64,000 nucleotides of DNA from contig OY970262.1 of assembly GCA_963715655.1 (NCBI GenBank), positions 1,240,001-1,304,000 on the forward strand, read 5' to 3'. A program made the translations under genes and the position numbers. Within the stretch, counting starts at the first letter, position 1, and each line of letters begins with the position of its first letter. Below are positions 46,451-55,330 of the stretch, piece by piece. Under the pieces are notes generated by a model that had not been told where the DNA came from, did no database searches, and worked only from the letters and a program-made list of their open reading frames with translations. Source of the DNA: JANQPD01 sp963715655 (GTDB taxonomy: Bacteria; Bacteroidota; Bacteroidia; Flavobacteriales; Schleiferiaceae).

Positions 46451-47335
46451 ATGCACACGCTTTCTATTTGTATTCCTGTTTATAATACCTCCATAAAACC
46501 TTTGGTAACGGCACTACTAGCAAGAGAAGCTGATTATGTTAAAGAGATTTTAATTTTTGATGATGGTTCTTCTGAAGCCATTAAACATGAAAATAAAGAG
46601 CTTAGTAATGTACTAAAAGTGTTGTATAAAGAAATGCCTGAAAATGTGGGTAGGTCTAAAATTAGAAACAACTTAGGTAAGGCTGCCACCGGTGATTTTT
46701 TACTTTTTATTGATGACGACTGTGTGCCTGAAAAGTCTAATTTTCTTGAACATTACTACCATCATTTTAAAGAAGCATCAGTGTTTTGTGGTGGTCATAT
46801 ATATCCCGAAAAGGTAGCGCCAAGCCAAACGTTGCACCATTTTATTGGCAAACAAAGTGAAGTAAAAAGTGCTGAAGATAGAAATCAAAAACCTTTTAAT
46901 TCTTTTCATAGCAGTAACTTTTGTATTAAGCGCGAAGTGTTTTTAGCACATCCATTTAATGAGCAACTTACCCAATATGGTCATGAAGATACCTTGTTTG
47001 GGTTTGAACTGAAAAAGGCTGGAAATTCACTTTTACACCTCACTAATCCGGTGGTGCATTTGGGCGTACAAACCAATGCAGTGTTTTTAGAAAAAACCGA
47101 AAAAGCATTGCAAAACTTAGCGTATCTCTATAAAAGTGCTGATAAAGATTTTGTAGAAAGTGTAAAAGTTTTACGCCTGTATGCAACGCTGAAACAATTT
47201 GGTGTTGCTGGAATTATAGCTGTGTTTTTTCAACATTATGGTAAAACATTAAAGCATAAACTGCAAAATGAAACACCAAGTTTGAGACGCTATAATATTT
47301 TTAAGCTAGCCTATTTATGCTGGTTGTTAAAGTAG
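46451..47335 (+). CDS. Family 2 glycosyltransferase
   Basis: 294 aa from the ATG at 46451; an upstream in-frame ATG at 46409 lies inside DUF4112 and is not used here because LSICIPVYN, the first strand of GT-A, begins right after 46451. Visible sites: IFDDGSS (nucleotide Asp), FLLFIDDDCVPE (DxD-type metal site), and YGHEDTLFGFELKKAG (ED acceptor/base motif). Cytosolic or membrane-associated sugar transfer to a glycan or lipid; donor and acceptor unknown. It ends the seven-gene run that starts at the DUF2520 gene. Confidence 0.9.
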   Translation: MHTLSICIPVYNTSIKPLVTALLAREADYVKEILIFDDGSSEAIKHENKELSNVLKVLYKEMPENVGRSKIRNNLGKAATGDFLLFIDDDCVPEKSNFLEHYYHHFKEASVFCGGHIYPEKVAPSQTLHHFIGKQSEVKSAEDRNQKPFNSFHSSNFCIKREVFLAHPFNEQLTQYGHEDTLFGFELKKAGNSLLHLTNPVVHLGVQTNAVFLEKTEKALQNLAYLYKSADKDFVESVKVLRLYATLKQFGVAGIIAVFFQHYGKTLKHKLQNETPSLRRYNIFKLAYLCWLLK

Positions 47336-47767
47336 GTAATAGTATGCACTAAGCGTTACTAGGCCATTTCTAAATATTACTTTTTCGTAAATTTTAATTA
47401 CAGCTACAGTAAAAAATGCCGCATAAAAGATGCATCCCATTGTATTATGCCGAGAGATGTTTTACGGATTATTTATGCAATAACCTGAGTTCGATTTTTA
47501 TATAGCTGAATATGAGCATCTAAACTTCTTAAAGCCCCCCAGCCCCCGAAGGGGAGTAGCGACACATGCAGCTAAACTCCCCCCTTCGGGGGTTGGGGGG
47601 CTCGCTTGTTGTTTTTGAGCTATTAAACCACTAGCTATCAGATTGATTTATTTTGGTATTAATCGAACTCAGGTCAACAGTTAATCCACAATTCGGGATA
47701 AGTGTTTCATGCTATGCTTTTTTAGGATTATAAACTAGTTTTAGTACTTTAAAAATCCTAAAATGAG
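47336..47767. other. Non-coding spacer containing MITE-like copy III
   Basis: Apart from the repeat at 47484-47673, no gene, RNA or promoter is recognisable. Confidence 0.5.
47484..47673. mobile_element. MITE-like element, copy III (best preserved)
   Basis: 190 bp with perfect 13-bp terminal inverted repeats CCTGAGTTCGATT (47484-47496) and AATCGAACTCAGG (47661-47673). The centre is a GC-rich hairpin (AGCCCCCCAGCCCCCGAAGG against CCTTCGGGGGTTGGGGGGCT) around TAGCGACACATGCAGCTAAA. It matches copy I closely outside the hairpin and encodes no protein. No obvious target-site duplication flanks this copy. Confidence 0.8.
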
Positions 47768-48682
47768 CTAAAGCGCTTCGCTTAAATTTTTCACTTTTTG
47801 TGCCCACGCTTTTAATATAGTTTCCTGATTTTCAAAATCATCACCGTAAGGGCCACATACTATTTTTAATTCTGTTTTTTGTGTTTCTTCATTAGTTAGC
47901 AGAAGAAATTTTTCTGTGTATTGGTAGTTGTCTAATGCATAATCAATTTGAATGTACTGATTACCAAATAGAGTCGCGGCAAACTCCGAAGTGATGTTAC
48001 CTTCTTGCAGATATTTGAAATTAACCTTTGACGTTCCTTTTACGTAAGATTTTGGCGTATTCTTTTTATCAAAAATAGGTTGAAGCGCCTTATTGAATTG
48101 GGGTTCAGTAAGCACCTTCCAAATTTCATCTTGCGTGGCGCTTATTTCAATTACCTCTGAAACAAAGCGGGCGGGAGCAAGACTCTTAATTTGGTTATCG
48201 TTTAAAAAGGTTATTTCATTTAATCGAGCACTACCATTTCCCCCGTTTAAATATCTAAATCCCACAATTGAATCATCCAAAACCTGTATAGCTTGAATTA
48301 CGATTATGAGCTCTTCTCTTTTGGTATTGTCACTGTAATATCTCGCCAGCTTAGGCATGGTCATATCCAAAGGTTTTGCTTCTGGATATTCTTTACTGTC
48401 AATAAAAATTAAAGAAGTTCCGTTTTGCGCTTCTTCTTTGGTGGCCATTCTACCGTTAACAACTGGTACATTTCGCCAGTTATTTATATCCACAGCCGGA
48501 AAACCGTTTAAATTGTCAGGGCAATACCAACCTCCGTAATTATGCGAGAGCTTGCGTTCAGCATCCGCTTGTTCTTGTGGACCCATTGCGTCAACATTTT
48601 CTTTTACGGTATTATCTTGAGAGCAAGCAATACAGGTACTTAAACATAATATGATTAAGGTTTTAAGACTTTTACTTTTCAT
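47768..48682 (-). CDS. Lipoprotein with a possible SRPBCC-like domain
   Basis: 304 aa. Signal peptide with lipobox STCIAC (Cys about residue 20), then a region containing HNYGGWYCPDNLNGFPAVD and a predicted mixed fold to about residue 170. The second half starts FVSEVIEISATQDEIWKVLTEP, which resembles the start of SRPBCC/START-like domains, and ends in a long helix (AWAQKVKNLSEAL). I do not recognise the N-terminal region. It is monocistronic, 149 bp from the next gene on the same strand. Confidence 0.7.
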   Translation of the reverse strand: MKSKSLKTLIILCLSTCIACSQDNTVKENVDAMGPQEQADAERKLSHNYGGWYCPDNLNGFPAVDINNWRNVPVVNGRMATKEEAQNGTSLIFIDSKEYPEAKPLDMTMPKLARYYSDNTKREELIIVIQAIQVLDDSIVGFRYLNGGNGSARLNEITFLNDNQIKSLAPARFVSEVIEISATQDEIWKVLTEPQFNKALQPIFDKKNTPKSYVKGTSKVNFKYLQEGNITSEFAATLFGNQYIQIDYALDNYQYTEKFLLLTNEETQKTELKIVCGPYGDDFENQETILKAWAQKVKNLSEAL

Positions 48683-48830
48683 GGCTACTGTGTTTTTTTT
48701 ATTATTTCCATAAAAGTAAATAGAGTGGTTTGCACAAAGGTTTAAATAGTGTAAAGTAATGTAAAAGAGCTGTTTTTCATTGCTTTACAAAGTAAATTTA
48801 TGTTTTTAGTTTACAAGAAAACTGTTGGTT

Positions 48831-49238
48831 TTAAGCGCTTTTAGTCCCGGTAAGTTGTTTAAATACAAATGTAAAAAATACGCAAAAAATTAAATCATTA
48901 ATACCATAAATGGAGAAGAAAACTCCGGCCATAGTATCCTTTGCAAAAACATCGGAAACGCTATTGTTTAAAATCCACTGCAACCATACAACTCCATAAA
49001 TTAGTTTTTCCACGGCAAATACGGCAACCAACCATTTTACATTTGCGTAGGTTTTAGCAACAGAAATATAGGCTAGTCCCCACATTACAATCATTAATAA
49101 ACCAAAATTAGAAGCTACGTCAGGGTCGGTTTCCGGTATTACCGGATTAGTAAAAAATCTGGAAAAGCCAAGAACGCCTAAGTTCATTATTCCCGCAAGC
49201 ACAAAGCCTTTGGTAATTGTTTTACTTTTTAAAGCCAT
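48831..49238 (-). CDS. Unknown four-helix membrane protein
   Basis: 135 aa, four hydrophobic stretches (FVLAGIMNLGVLGF; FGLLMIVMWGLAYISV; WLVAVFAVEKLIYGVVWLQW; INDLIFCVFFTFVF) with short loops. No signature motif that I can name. It is followed by an unrelated lipoprotein gene on the same strand. Confidence 0.6.
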   Translation of the reverse strand: MALKSKTITKGFVLAGIMNLGVLGFSRFFTNPVIPETDPDVASNFGLLMIVMWGLAYISVAKTYANVKWLVAVFAVEKLIYGVVWLQWILNNSVSDVFAKDTMAGVFFSIYGINDLIFCVFFTFVFKQLTGTKSA

Positions 49239-49673
49239 ATTGAAATTTTGATTGGTTTTATATTCTGTGGAAAGTTACGCGTATTTTAGAGGAAGTAGCC
49301 CGATTGCTATTTTTAGCAATGAATAATCTAATCAAATGTCGCCTATCTCGTTGCTCGTAGGCTTGTTGGTTAGTTAATTGGGCATCTAACCCTTTATACT
49401 ACGCTTCCGGCAGCTAATCCTTTAAAATAAACATAGCAAAATTTTGAATGGTGCATTTTAAAATTTGATAGCTTACTAGTTTTTATAACGTATTATTTCC
49501 AGAGCTAGAAATACTAAAAACAAAGCCATCGAAATGATTTTAAGAGTATTAAAAGCAGGTGTTTAGCTTAATGATGAAGTGAAAGTATTAGAACCTAAAG
49601 TGGCGTAAACACTTCAATAAACTCACCCAATTTTCTTCAAATGCTTATTTTCAATTCCTTACCATCCGCTCAC
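49239..49673. other. Gene-free spacer with a possible coding remnant
   Basis: 435 bp with no intact frame. From 49500 to about 49609 one plus-strand frame reads ARNTKNKAIEMILRVLKAGV, stop, LNDEVKVLEPKVA, stop, which looks protein-like but is too short to assign. A GTTGGTTAGTTAATTGG segment at about 49364 resembles the repeat after pyrF. Confidence 0.35.
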
Positions 49674-50321
49674 CTACATTTTCTTCAACTCAGCAATAGT
49701 ACCCTCCGGATTTTCTGCGCTAAACACAAAACTACCGGCTACCAATACATCTGCACCGGCATTAATAAGTTGCTTTGCATTGGCCGAGGTTACTCCTCCA
49801 TCTATTTCAATTTTGGTGGAAGCCCCCGCAGCGTCAATCATCTGCTTTAGCTCCCTAACTTTAGCATAGGTATTTTCAATGAATTTTTGTCCCCCAAAAC
49901 CCGGGTTTACACTCATCAAGCAAACCAAGTCTAGGTTTTCTAAAACATCTTTAAGCAAACTTACAGGTGTGTGCGGATTTAGGGCAACTCCAGCTTGCAT
50001 GCCTTCCGCTTTAATGGCTTGCAACGAGCGGTGTAAATGGGTAGAAGCTTCATAATGCACCGTTAAAATATCGGCACCGGCTGCTTTAAAATCTTTGATA
50101 TAACGCTCTGGTTGCGTAATCATTAGGTGCACATCAAAAGGCTTAGTGGCATGTTTTTTCATGGCGGCAATTACCGGTAAGCCAAAAGATATATTGGGCA
50201 CAAATACACCATCCATCACATCTAAATGATACCAATCTGCTTCACTACGGTTAAGCATTTCACAAGCATTTTGAAGGTTTGCAAAATCTGAAGCTAAAAG
50301 AGAAGGCGCTATAATGGGCAT
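49674..50321 (-). CDS. rpe: Ribulose-phosphate 3-epimerase
   Basis: 215 aa TIM-barrel enzyme interconverting ribulose 5-phosphate and xylulose 5-phosphate. IAPSLLASDFANL, the metal and acid/base sites HLDVMDGVFVPNISFG, MSVNPGFGGQKFI, and the C-terminal phosphate loop EIDGGVTSANAKQLINAGAD are complete; length is standard. Start ATG at 50321 follows a good promoter. It is 58 bp after the COG2509 gene on the same strand but has its own promoter. Confidence 0.97.
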   Translation of the reverse strand: MPIIAPSLLASDFANLQNACEMLNRSEADWYHLDVMDGVFVPNISFGLPVIAAMKKHATKPFDVHLMITQPERYIKDFKAAGADILTVHYEASTHLHRSLQAIKAEGMQAGVALNPHTPVSLLKDVLENLDLVCLMSVNPGFGGQKFIENTYAKVRELKQMIDAAGASTKIEIDGGVTSANAKQLINAGADVLVAGSFVFSAENPEGTIAELKKM

Positions 50322-50339
50322 AATGATTGATTTTTTTTA

Positions 50340-50371
50340 CAAAGGTACTTTCGCTTTTTACTCTTTGCAAA
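50340..50371 (-). promoter_or_regulatory. -33/-7 promoter of rpe
   Basis: On the minus strand TTTG (50371-50368), 20 nt, then TACCTTTG (50347-50340), a full match to the Bacteroidota consensus. Start codon follows 18 nt later. Confidence 0.65.
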
Positions 50372-50379
50372 CGCTTCAC

Positions 50380-51936
50380 CTAACCTAAAAATGAAAGCAC
50401 AGCATCCGCACAATTTTCGCCATCAATACCGGCACTTACAATTCCTCCGGCATAGCCAGCACCTTCACCACAAGGAAATAAATTATGTATTTGAGGGTGT
50501 TGTAGCGTTTCTTTATCACGCGGAATTCTTACGGGGCTTGATGTTCTACTTTCTAAACCCACCAAATTTGCTTCTTCGGTATAGTAGCCGCGCATTTTTG
50601 CACCAAAGGCCATAAAACCTTTTTGCAAGCGCGTAGCAATTGCTTTTGGTAAAATATCTTGCAACGGGGCAGAAGCTAAACCTGGAATGTAGCTTGTTTC
50701 ATTTAAGCTTTGCGAAGTTTTGCTTTTGCAGAAATCCGTCATGCGCTGGGCAATAGCGGTTTGATTTTCGCCCCCCGCTTGCCATACTTTGTGCTCTACA
50801 TCCATTTGATAATACATGCCCGCTAAGGCGCCATATTTTTTATACGGTGCTAAATCTTCCAATTCAATGGCCACCACAATGCCGCTATTGGCAAATTTAT
50901 TATCGCGTTTGCTTGGGCTCATTCCGTTTACCACCAACTCTTTTCCGGCTGTGGCCGATGGTACAATAAACCCGCCCGGGCACATGCAAAAGGAGTAAAC
51001 TCCTCTGCCATCTACCTGTTCTACTAATTTATAGCTGGCTGCGGGTAAAAGCTCTCCTCTATCAAATCCGTGGTACTGAATATTGTCAATTATACTTTGC
51101 GGATGTTCTGCTCTTACGCCCATTGCAAAAGGCTTGGCGTCAATTAAAATGTTGTTTTTATGTAATAATTCAAAAACATCTCTGGCCGAATGTCCGGTTG
51201 CTAATATCACGGCTTCAGCTTCCACCGTTGCTCCCTTTTGAGTTTTTATACCGGCTATCTTATTGTTCTTTAGCAGGATGTCGGTCATTCTGGTTTCAAA
51301 ATGAATTTCTCCGCCAAAGGCTAAAATACTTTCGCGTAAATTTTGAACAACTTGTGGCAGTTTGTTGGTGCCAATGTGCGGATGCGCATCGGCTAATATT
51401 TTTTCGGTAGCTCCGTGGTGCACTAATAAATTAAGAATGCGTTCTACACTGCCACGTTTTTTGCTTCGGGTATATAATTTACCGTCAGAATAAGTGCCGG
51501 CACCGCCTTCGCCAAAGCAATAATTGCTATCCTCATTTACAATATGATCGCGGTTTATGGCTTTTAAATCTCTTCTGCGCGCACGCACATCTTTGCCGCG
51601 TTCTATAATAATCGGCTTTAAGCCTACTTCTATGCACCGCAAAGCTGCAAACATACCGGCCGGTCCACAACCAATTATAAGTACACGTTTTCCGTTTAAA
51701 ACATTTTTATAAGGAGGCGTAGGAATTTCTCTTGCTTTAAAGGCTTCGCCAATAAAAGCCACCAAACTCATATTGATTTTGATGTTTCTGGAGCGGGCGT
51801 CAATAGACTGTTTTACAGGATAGAAACCCGAAATGTCAGCTAAAGAAACACCTGCTCGTTTAGCTATTAGCTGTTTAAGCAACTGGTCATTAGCGGCTTC
51901 TGCTGGAGAGCAAACTAAATCTAACGTATGTTTCAA
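50380..51936 (-). CDS. NAD(P)/FAD-dependent oxidoreductase, COG2509 type
   Basis: 518 aa. An N-terminal alpha-beta appendage (about 1-80) precedes the FAD-binding Rossmann VLIIGCGPAGMFAALRC, the family block NYCFGEGGAGTYSDGKLYTR, a second dinucleotide strand EAVILATGHSARDVFELL and a C-terminal FAD loop FPCGEGAGYAGGIVSAGIDG. This set defines COG2509 flavoproteins, whose substrate is unknown. The start is TTG at 51936, forced by an in-frame stop three codons upstream. It sits between manC and rpe on one strand. Confidence 0.9.
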   Translation of the reverse strand: MKHTLDLVCSPAEAANDQLLKQLIAKRAGVSLADISGFYPVKQSIDARSRNIKINMSLVAFIGEAFKAREIPTPPYKNVLNGKRVLIIGCGPAGMFAALRCIEVGLKPIIIERGKDVRARRRDLKAINRDHIVNEDSNYCFGEGGAGTYSDGKLYTRSKKRGSVERILNLLVHHGATEKILADAHPHIGTNKLPQVVQNLRESILAFGGEIHFETRMTDILLKNNKIAGIKTQKGATVEAEAVILATGHSARDVFELLHKNNILIDAKPFAMGVRAEHPQSIIDNIQYHGFDRGELLPAASYKLVEQVDGRGVYSFCMCPGGFIVPSATAGKELVVNGMSPSKRDNKFANSGIVVAIELEDLAPYKKYGALAGMYYQMDVEHKVWQAGGENQTAIAQRMTDFCKSKTSQSLNETSYIPGLASAPLQDILPKAIATRLQKGFMAFGAKMRGYYTEEANLVGLESRTSSPVRIPRDKETLQHPQIHNLFPCGEGAGYAGGIVSAGIDGENCADAVLSFLG

Positions 51937-51968
51937 ATAAAATTATTTACGGAATGCAAAGGAAGTAT

Positions 51969-53054
51969 TTACACAAATTTTTCGTGAAACTGTAACTTAA
52001 CATCATTTACAAAAGCTTTTATAAGCTGTTCATTTTCCATGCGACAAATTAAAAGAGCATCTTCCTCATTTACTACAATAAAGCCATCAAGCCCTTCAAT
52101 TACAGCAAGTTTATCTTTAGGTACACGCACAAGATTATTACTACTTTCATAAAATAGCGTTTTACCGCCTACCTTAATATTTTTATGCTCATCCGGCTTT
52201 AGCTGCTCATATAAACTTCCCCATGTACCTAAATCACTCCATCCAAAATCAGCGGGAATTACAAATACGTTTACAGATTTTTCCATCAAACCATAATCTA
52301 TAGATTCATTTTCGCAGCTAGGGTAAATTTCCTTTACAAATGCTTGCTCTTCGGCAGTACCAAAAACATCTTTACCTGCATCAAAAGCAGTTTTTAAATC
52401 AGGTTGGTGCTCTTCCAATTCTTTTAAAAAGGCGGCAATAGACCATACAAATAAGCCTGAATTCCATAAAAAATCGCCACTTTCTAAAAATTGTTGGGCA
52501 ATTTCTAAGTTTGGTTTTTCCGTAAACGTCTTTACCTTTTTTACTTCCTCATTCGTTTTTCCTTTGGTATCCACATATTGTATATACCCGTATCCCGTAT
52601 CTGGCCTGTGTGGTTTAATGCCTAAAGTATATAGCTTGTTGCTGGTTTTTGCTTCGCTTAAAGCGAGATTTGCAATGCGCACAAATTCTTTTTCGTTGCT
52701 TACTAAATGGTCAGAAGGAGCAATTAACATTACCGCATCAGGATCTTTACTTTTAATATGATAGGCTGCGTACGTAATGCAAGGAGCGGTATTTCTACGT
52801 GCCGGTTCTAAAATAATATTAGCATCAGGCAACTGTGGCAGTTGTTTTTTTACAAGTTTTTGGTAGCTTTTGTGTGTAACTACGTAAATATGATTAGCAT
52901 CGGTTAAGTTCAGTAACCTTCTGAAAGTTTGTTGGATAAGCGTTTCACCTGTGCCTAAAATATCATGAAACTGCTTTGGCAAATTTTGAGTGCTTGCCGG
53001 CCAAAAGCGGCTACCAATTCCTCCAGCCATTATTACACAATGTATATTACTCAT
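51969..53054 (-). CDS. manC: Mannose-1-phosphate guanylyltransferase
   Basis: 361 aa. N-terminal nucleotidyltransferase signature IMAGGIGSRFWPASTQNLPKQ, LEPARRNTAPCI, the sugar-phosphate site TGYGYIQYV, FTEKPN and PADFGWSDLGTWG match GDP-mannose pyrophosphorylase; there is no C-terminal phosphomannose isomerase domain, so it is the monofunctional form. It makes GDP-mannose for polysaccharides and glycoproteins. The gene is divergent from adk across 124 bp. Confidence 0.95.
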   Translation of the reverse strand: MSNIHCVIMAGGIGSRFWPASTQNLPKQFHDILGTGETLIQQTFRRLLNLTDANHIYVVTHKSYQKLVKKQLPQLPDANIILEPARRNTAPCITYAAYHIKSKDPDAVMLIAPSDHLVSNEKEFVRIANLALSEAKTSNKLYTLGIKPHRPDTGYGYIQYVDTKGKTNEEVKKVKTFTEKPNLEIAQQFLESGDFLWNSGLFVWSIAAFLKELEEHQPDLKTAFDAGKDVFGTAEEQAFVKEIYPSCENESIDYGLMEKSVNVFVIPADFGWSDLGTWGSLYEQLKPDEHKNIKVGGKTLFYESSNNLVRVPKDKLAVIEGLDGFIVVNEEDALLICRMENEQLIKAFVNDVKLQFHEKFV

Positions 53055-53126
53055 TCAGCTATTTTATTATAATGCTAAAGTAAGCATATGTATAACAATG
53101 GCCGCAGCGCTACACTTCTAATTTAT

Positions 53127-53134
53127 TAAGTTTG
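53127..53134 (+). promoter_or_regulatory. -7 box upstream of adk
   Basis: TAAGTTTG followed by CATC, 44 nt before the adk ATG; fits TAnnTTTG. The -33 site is not clear. Confidence 0.4.
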
Positions 53135-53178
53135 CATCTTTAAAATTTACCAGCCTCAGGCACATTAAATACTTAAAT

Positions 53179-53754
53179 ATGTTAAATCTTGTACTTTTTG
53201 GTCCTCCCGGAGCAGGGAAAGGAACACAATCTGAAAATCTGATAAAAAAATACGGACTGGTACATTTAAGTACGGGAGATTTATTACGCTCTGAAGTTAA
53301 AGCCGGCAGCGATTTAGGTATTCAAGCTAAAAAATTAATGGATGCAGGAAGTTTAGTGCCAGATGAAATAGTGATTGGCATAATTGAAAAGCGACTTGAA
53401 GGAAATACCAAAGCATCGGGTTTTATTTTTGACGGATTTCCTAGAACCACCGCTCAGGCTGAGGCTTTAGATAAACTTTTAATTGCTCATAAAACTGAAA
53501 TAAGCTTAATGCTGGCGCTTGAAGTGGCCGATGAAGAGCTTGTAAAACGTTTATTAGAAAGAGGAAAAGACAGTGGCCGCGCAGATGATGCCAATGAAGA
53601 AGTGATAAAAAACAGACTAGAAGTGTACAAAAAAGACACATCAGTTTTAAAGCAATATTACACAAAGCAAGGTAAGTTTGAAAGTGTAGATGGAAAAGGA
53701 GAAATTGAAGAGGTTTTTGGGCGGTTATGCCAAAAGATAGAGGCGAAAGTCTAA
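53179..53754 (+). CDS. adk: Adenylate kinase
   Basis: 191 aa. P-loop FGPPGAGKGTQ at residues 6-16, STGDLLR, FDGFPRTTAQA, and a short LID (ERGKDSGRADDANE) without the zinc-binding cysteines found in longer bacterial forms; this short form is common in Bacteroidota. It interconverts ATP + AMP and 2 ADP. First gene of adk-obg-PAP2-crcB, with 9 bp to obg. Confidence 0.97.
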   Translation: MLNLVLFGPPGAGKGTQSENLIKKYGLVHLSTGDLLRSEVKAGSDLGIQAKKLMDAGSLVPDEIVIGIIEKRLEGNTKASGFIFDGFPRTTAQAEALDKLLIAHKTEISLMLALEVADEELVKRLLERGKDSGRADDANEEVIKNRLEVYKKDTSVLKQYYTKQGKFESVDGKGEIEEVFGRLCQKIEAKV

Positions 53755-53763
53755 AAAATATAC

Positions 53764-54783
53764 ATGAATAGCAATTTTGTTGATTACGTAAAAATCTACT
53801 GTAAGTCAGGCAAGGGTGGTGGAGGTTCTACCCATTTACATCGCGATAGGATGACCAGTAAAGGTGGCCCTGATGGTGGTGATGGTGGCCGTGGCGGACA
53901 TGTTATTGTAAGGGGTAATAGTCAGTTTTGGACGTTATTGCATTTAAAGTATCGTAAGCATGTAAACGCAGGTGCCGGCCGAAATGGCGGACGCAGTACC
54001 AGCACTGGTTCTCAAGGGGAAGATGAGATTATAGACGTGCCATTAGGAACCGTTGTGCGCGATGAAGAAACCAATGAGATACTTTTTGAAGTTACCGAAG
54101 ATGGAGAAGAAAAAATACTGAGAGAAGGGGGGCGTGGCGGTCAAGGAAACGCACATTTTAAATCCTCTACTTTTCAAACACCGCGCTTTGCACAACCGGG
54201 AGAAGATGGTGCAGAAGGTTGGGTGGTGTTAGAATTAAAAGTGCTGGCCGATGTAGGTTTGGTTGGCTTTCCAAATGCAGGAAAATCTACCTTACTATCG
54301 GTATTATCTGCTGCCAAGCCAGAAATTGCAGATTACCCGTTTACCACCTTAGTACCCAATTTGGGTATTGTGGCATATCGCGATTTTCGCTCGTTTGTAA
54401 TGGCCGATATTCCTGGAATTATTGAAGGAGCAAGTGAGGGTAAAGGCTTAGGGCATAGATTTTTAAGGCATATTGAACGAAATTCTATTTTGCTTTTTAT
54501 GGTGCCAGCAGAGGCAGATGATATAGCTGCTGAATATCAGATCTTGCTAAACGAATTAAAGGCATATAATCCGGAATTGCTGGATAAAGATCAAGTGCTG
54601 GCGGTTACAAAATCTGATATGTTGGATGATGAATTAGAAGCAGCAATAGGTGAAGAGCTTAACAAAACATTACCGGTAACGCTTACGCGGATGTTTATTT
54701 CTTCGGTAGCCGGAAAAGGCTTGGCAGAATTGAAAGATATGCTTTGGAAAAAATTAAATGAACCTACTGATGAACTGGCCTGA
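53764..54783 (+). CDS. obg: GTPase Obg/CgtA
   Basis: 339 aa. Residues 1-158 form the glycine-rich Obg fold (CKSGKGGGGSTHLHRD, GGDGGRGGHVIVRG); 159-339 the G domain with G1 GFPNAGKSTLL, G2 TTLVPN, G3 DIPGIIEGASEGKGLG, G4 TKSD and G5 SSVAG. It acts in late 50S assembly and stress control. No C-terminal OCT domain, as is common outside Bacillus and enterics. Its 3' end overlaps the PAP2 gene by 26 bp. Confidence 0.97.
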   Translation: MNSNFVDYVKIYCKSGKGGGGSTHLHRDRMTSKGGPDGGDGGRGGHVIVRGNSQFWTLLHLKYRKHVNAGAGRNGGRSTSTGSQGEDEIIDVPLGTVVRDEETNEILFEVTEDGEEKILREGGRGGQGNAHFKSSTFQTPRFAQPGEDGAEGWVVLELKVLADVGLVGFPNAGKSTLLSVLSAAKPEIADYPFTTLVPNLGIVAYRDFRSFVMADIPGIIEGASEGKGLGHRFLRHIERNSILLFMVPAEADDIAAEYQILLNELKAYNPELLDKDQVLAVTKSDMLDDELEAAIGEELNKTLPVTLTRMFISSVAGKGLAELKDMLWKKLNEPTDELA

Positions 54784-55330
54784 TTGGGATACAGAGCTTT
54801 TTTTGAAAATAAATAATGCAGGAACGGCACAATTTGATTGGCTTTGGATTCAGCTTTCCGGCACCGCGATATGGATACCACTTTACGGACTTATTATTTA
54901 TATACTTTTTAAAAAGCTTACGCGAGCACAAGCTAGTTGGGCCTTGTTTTTTTTGATAATAAATGTTTTTTTAACCGATAAAAGCAGTGTTTATTTATTT
55001 AAAGAATTATTTCAACGTCCGCGCCCGTGCCATGCAGAAGATATACTTGAGCAAATTCGTTTGGTAAAAGGGCATTGTGGTGGAGCGTTTGGATTTGTAT
55101 CTTCTCATGCAACCAATGTTTTTGGTTTAGCCACTTTTATGTTTTTGGCACTCAGAAAAAAAATGTTGTGGTTTGGATTAATTCTTTTTGTGTGGGCAGC
55201 CGTGGTAAGTTATAGCCGTGTTTATTTGGGTGTGCATTATCCGTTAGATATATTTTGCGGTGCTTTATTGGGTGCATTATGCGGTTGGTTTACGTTCTAT
55301 CTATTTAGGCAAACCCTTAAACGAGGATGA
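54758..55330 (+). CDS. PAP2-family membrane phosphatase
   Basis: 190 aa, five or six helices. The three phosphatase motifs are present: KELFQRPRP (motif 1, KxxxxxxRP), SSHATN (motif 2, PSGH-like with Ser in place of Pro-Ser-Gly context) and SRVYLGVHYPLDIFCG (motif 3, SRxxxxxHxxxD). Likely an undecaprenyl-pyrophosphate or lipid-phosphate phosphatase facing the periplasm. The ATG at 54770 is an alternative start; both overlap obg. ATGA overlap with crcB. Confidence 0.9.
   Translation: MNLLMNWPDWDTELFLKINNAGTAQFDWLWIQLSGTAIWIPLYGLIIYILFKKLTRAQASWALFFLIINVFLTDKSSVYLFKELFQRPRPCHAEDILEQIRLVKGHCGGAFGFVSSHATNVFGLATFMFLALRKKMLWFGLILFVWAAVVSYSRVYLGVHYPLDIFCGALLGALCGWFTFYLFRQTLKRG

Noticed and set aside
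47484..47673. CRISPR repeat or tRNA in the palindromic region
   Set aside because: Only one unit with no regularly spaced repeats, and no cloverleaf; the symmetry is explained by terminal and central inverted repeats.
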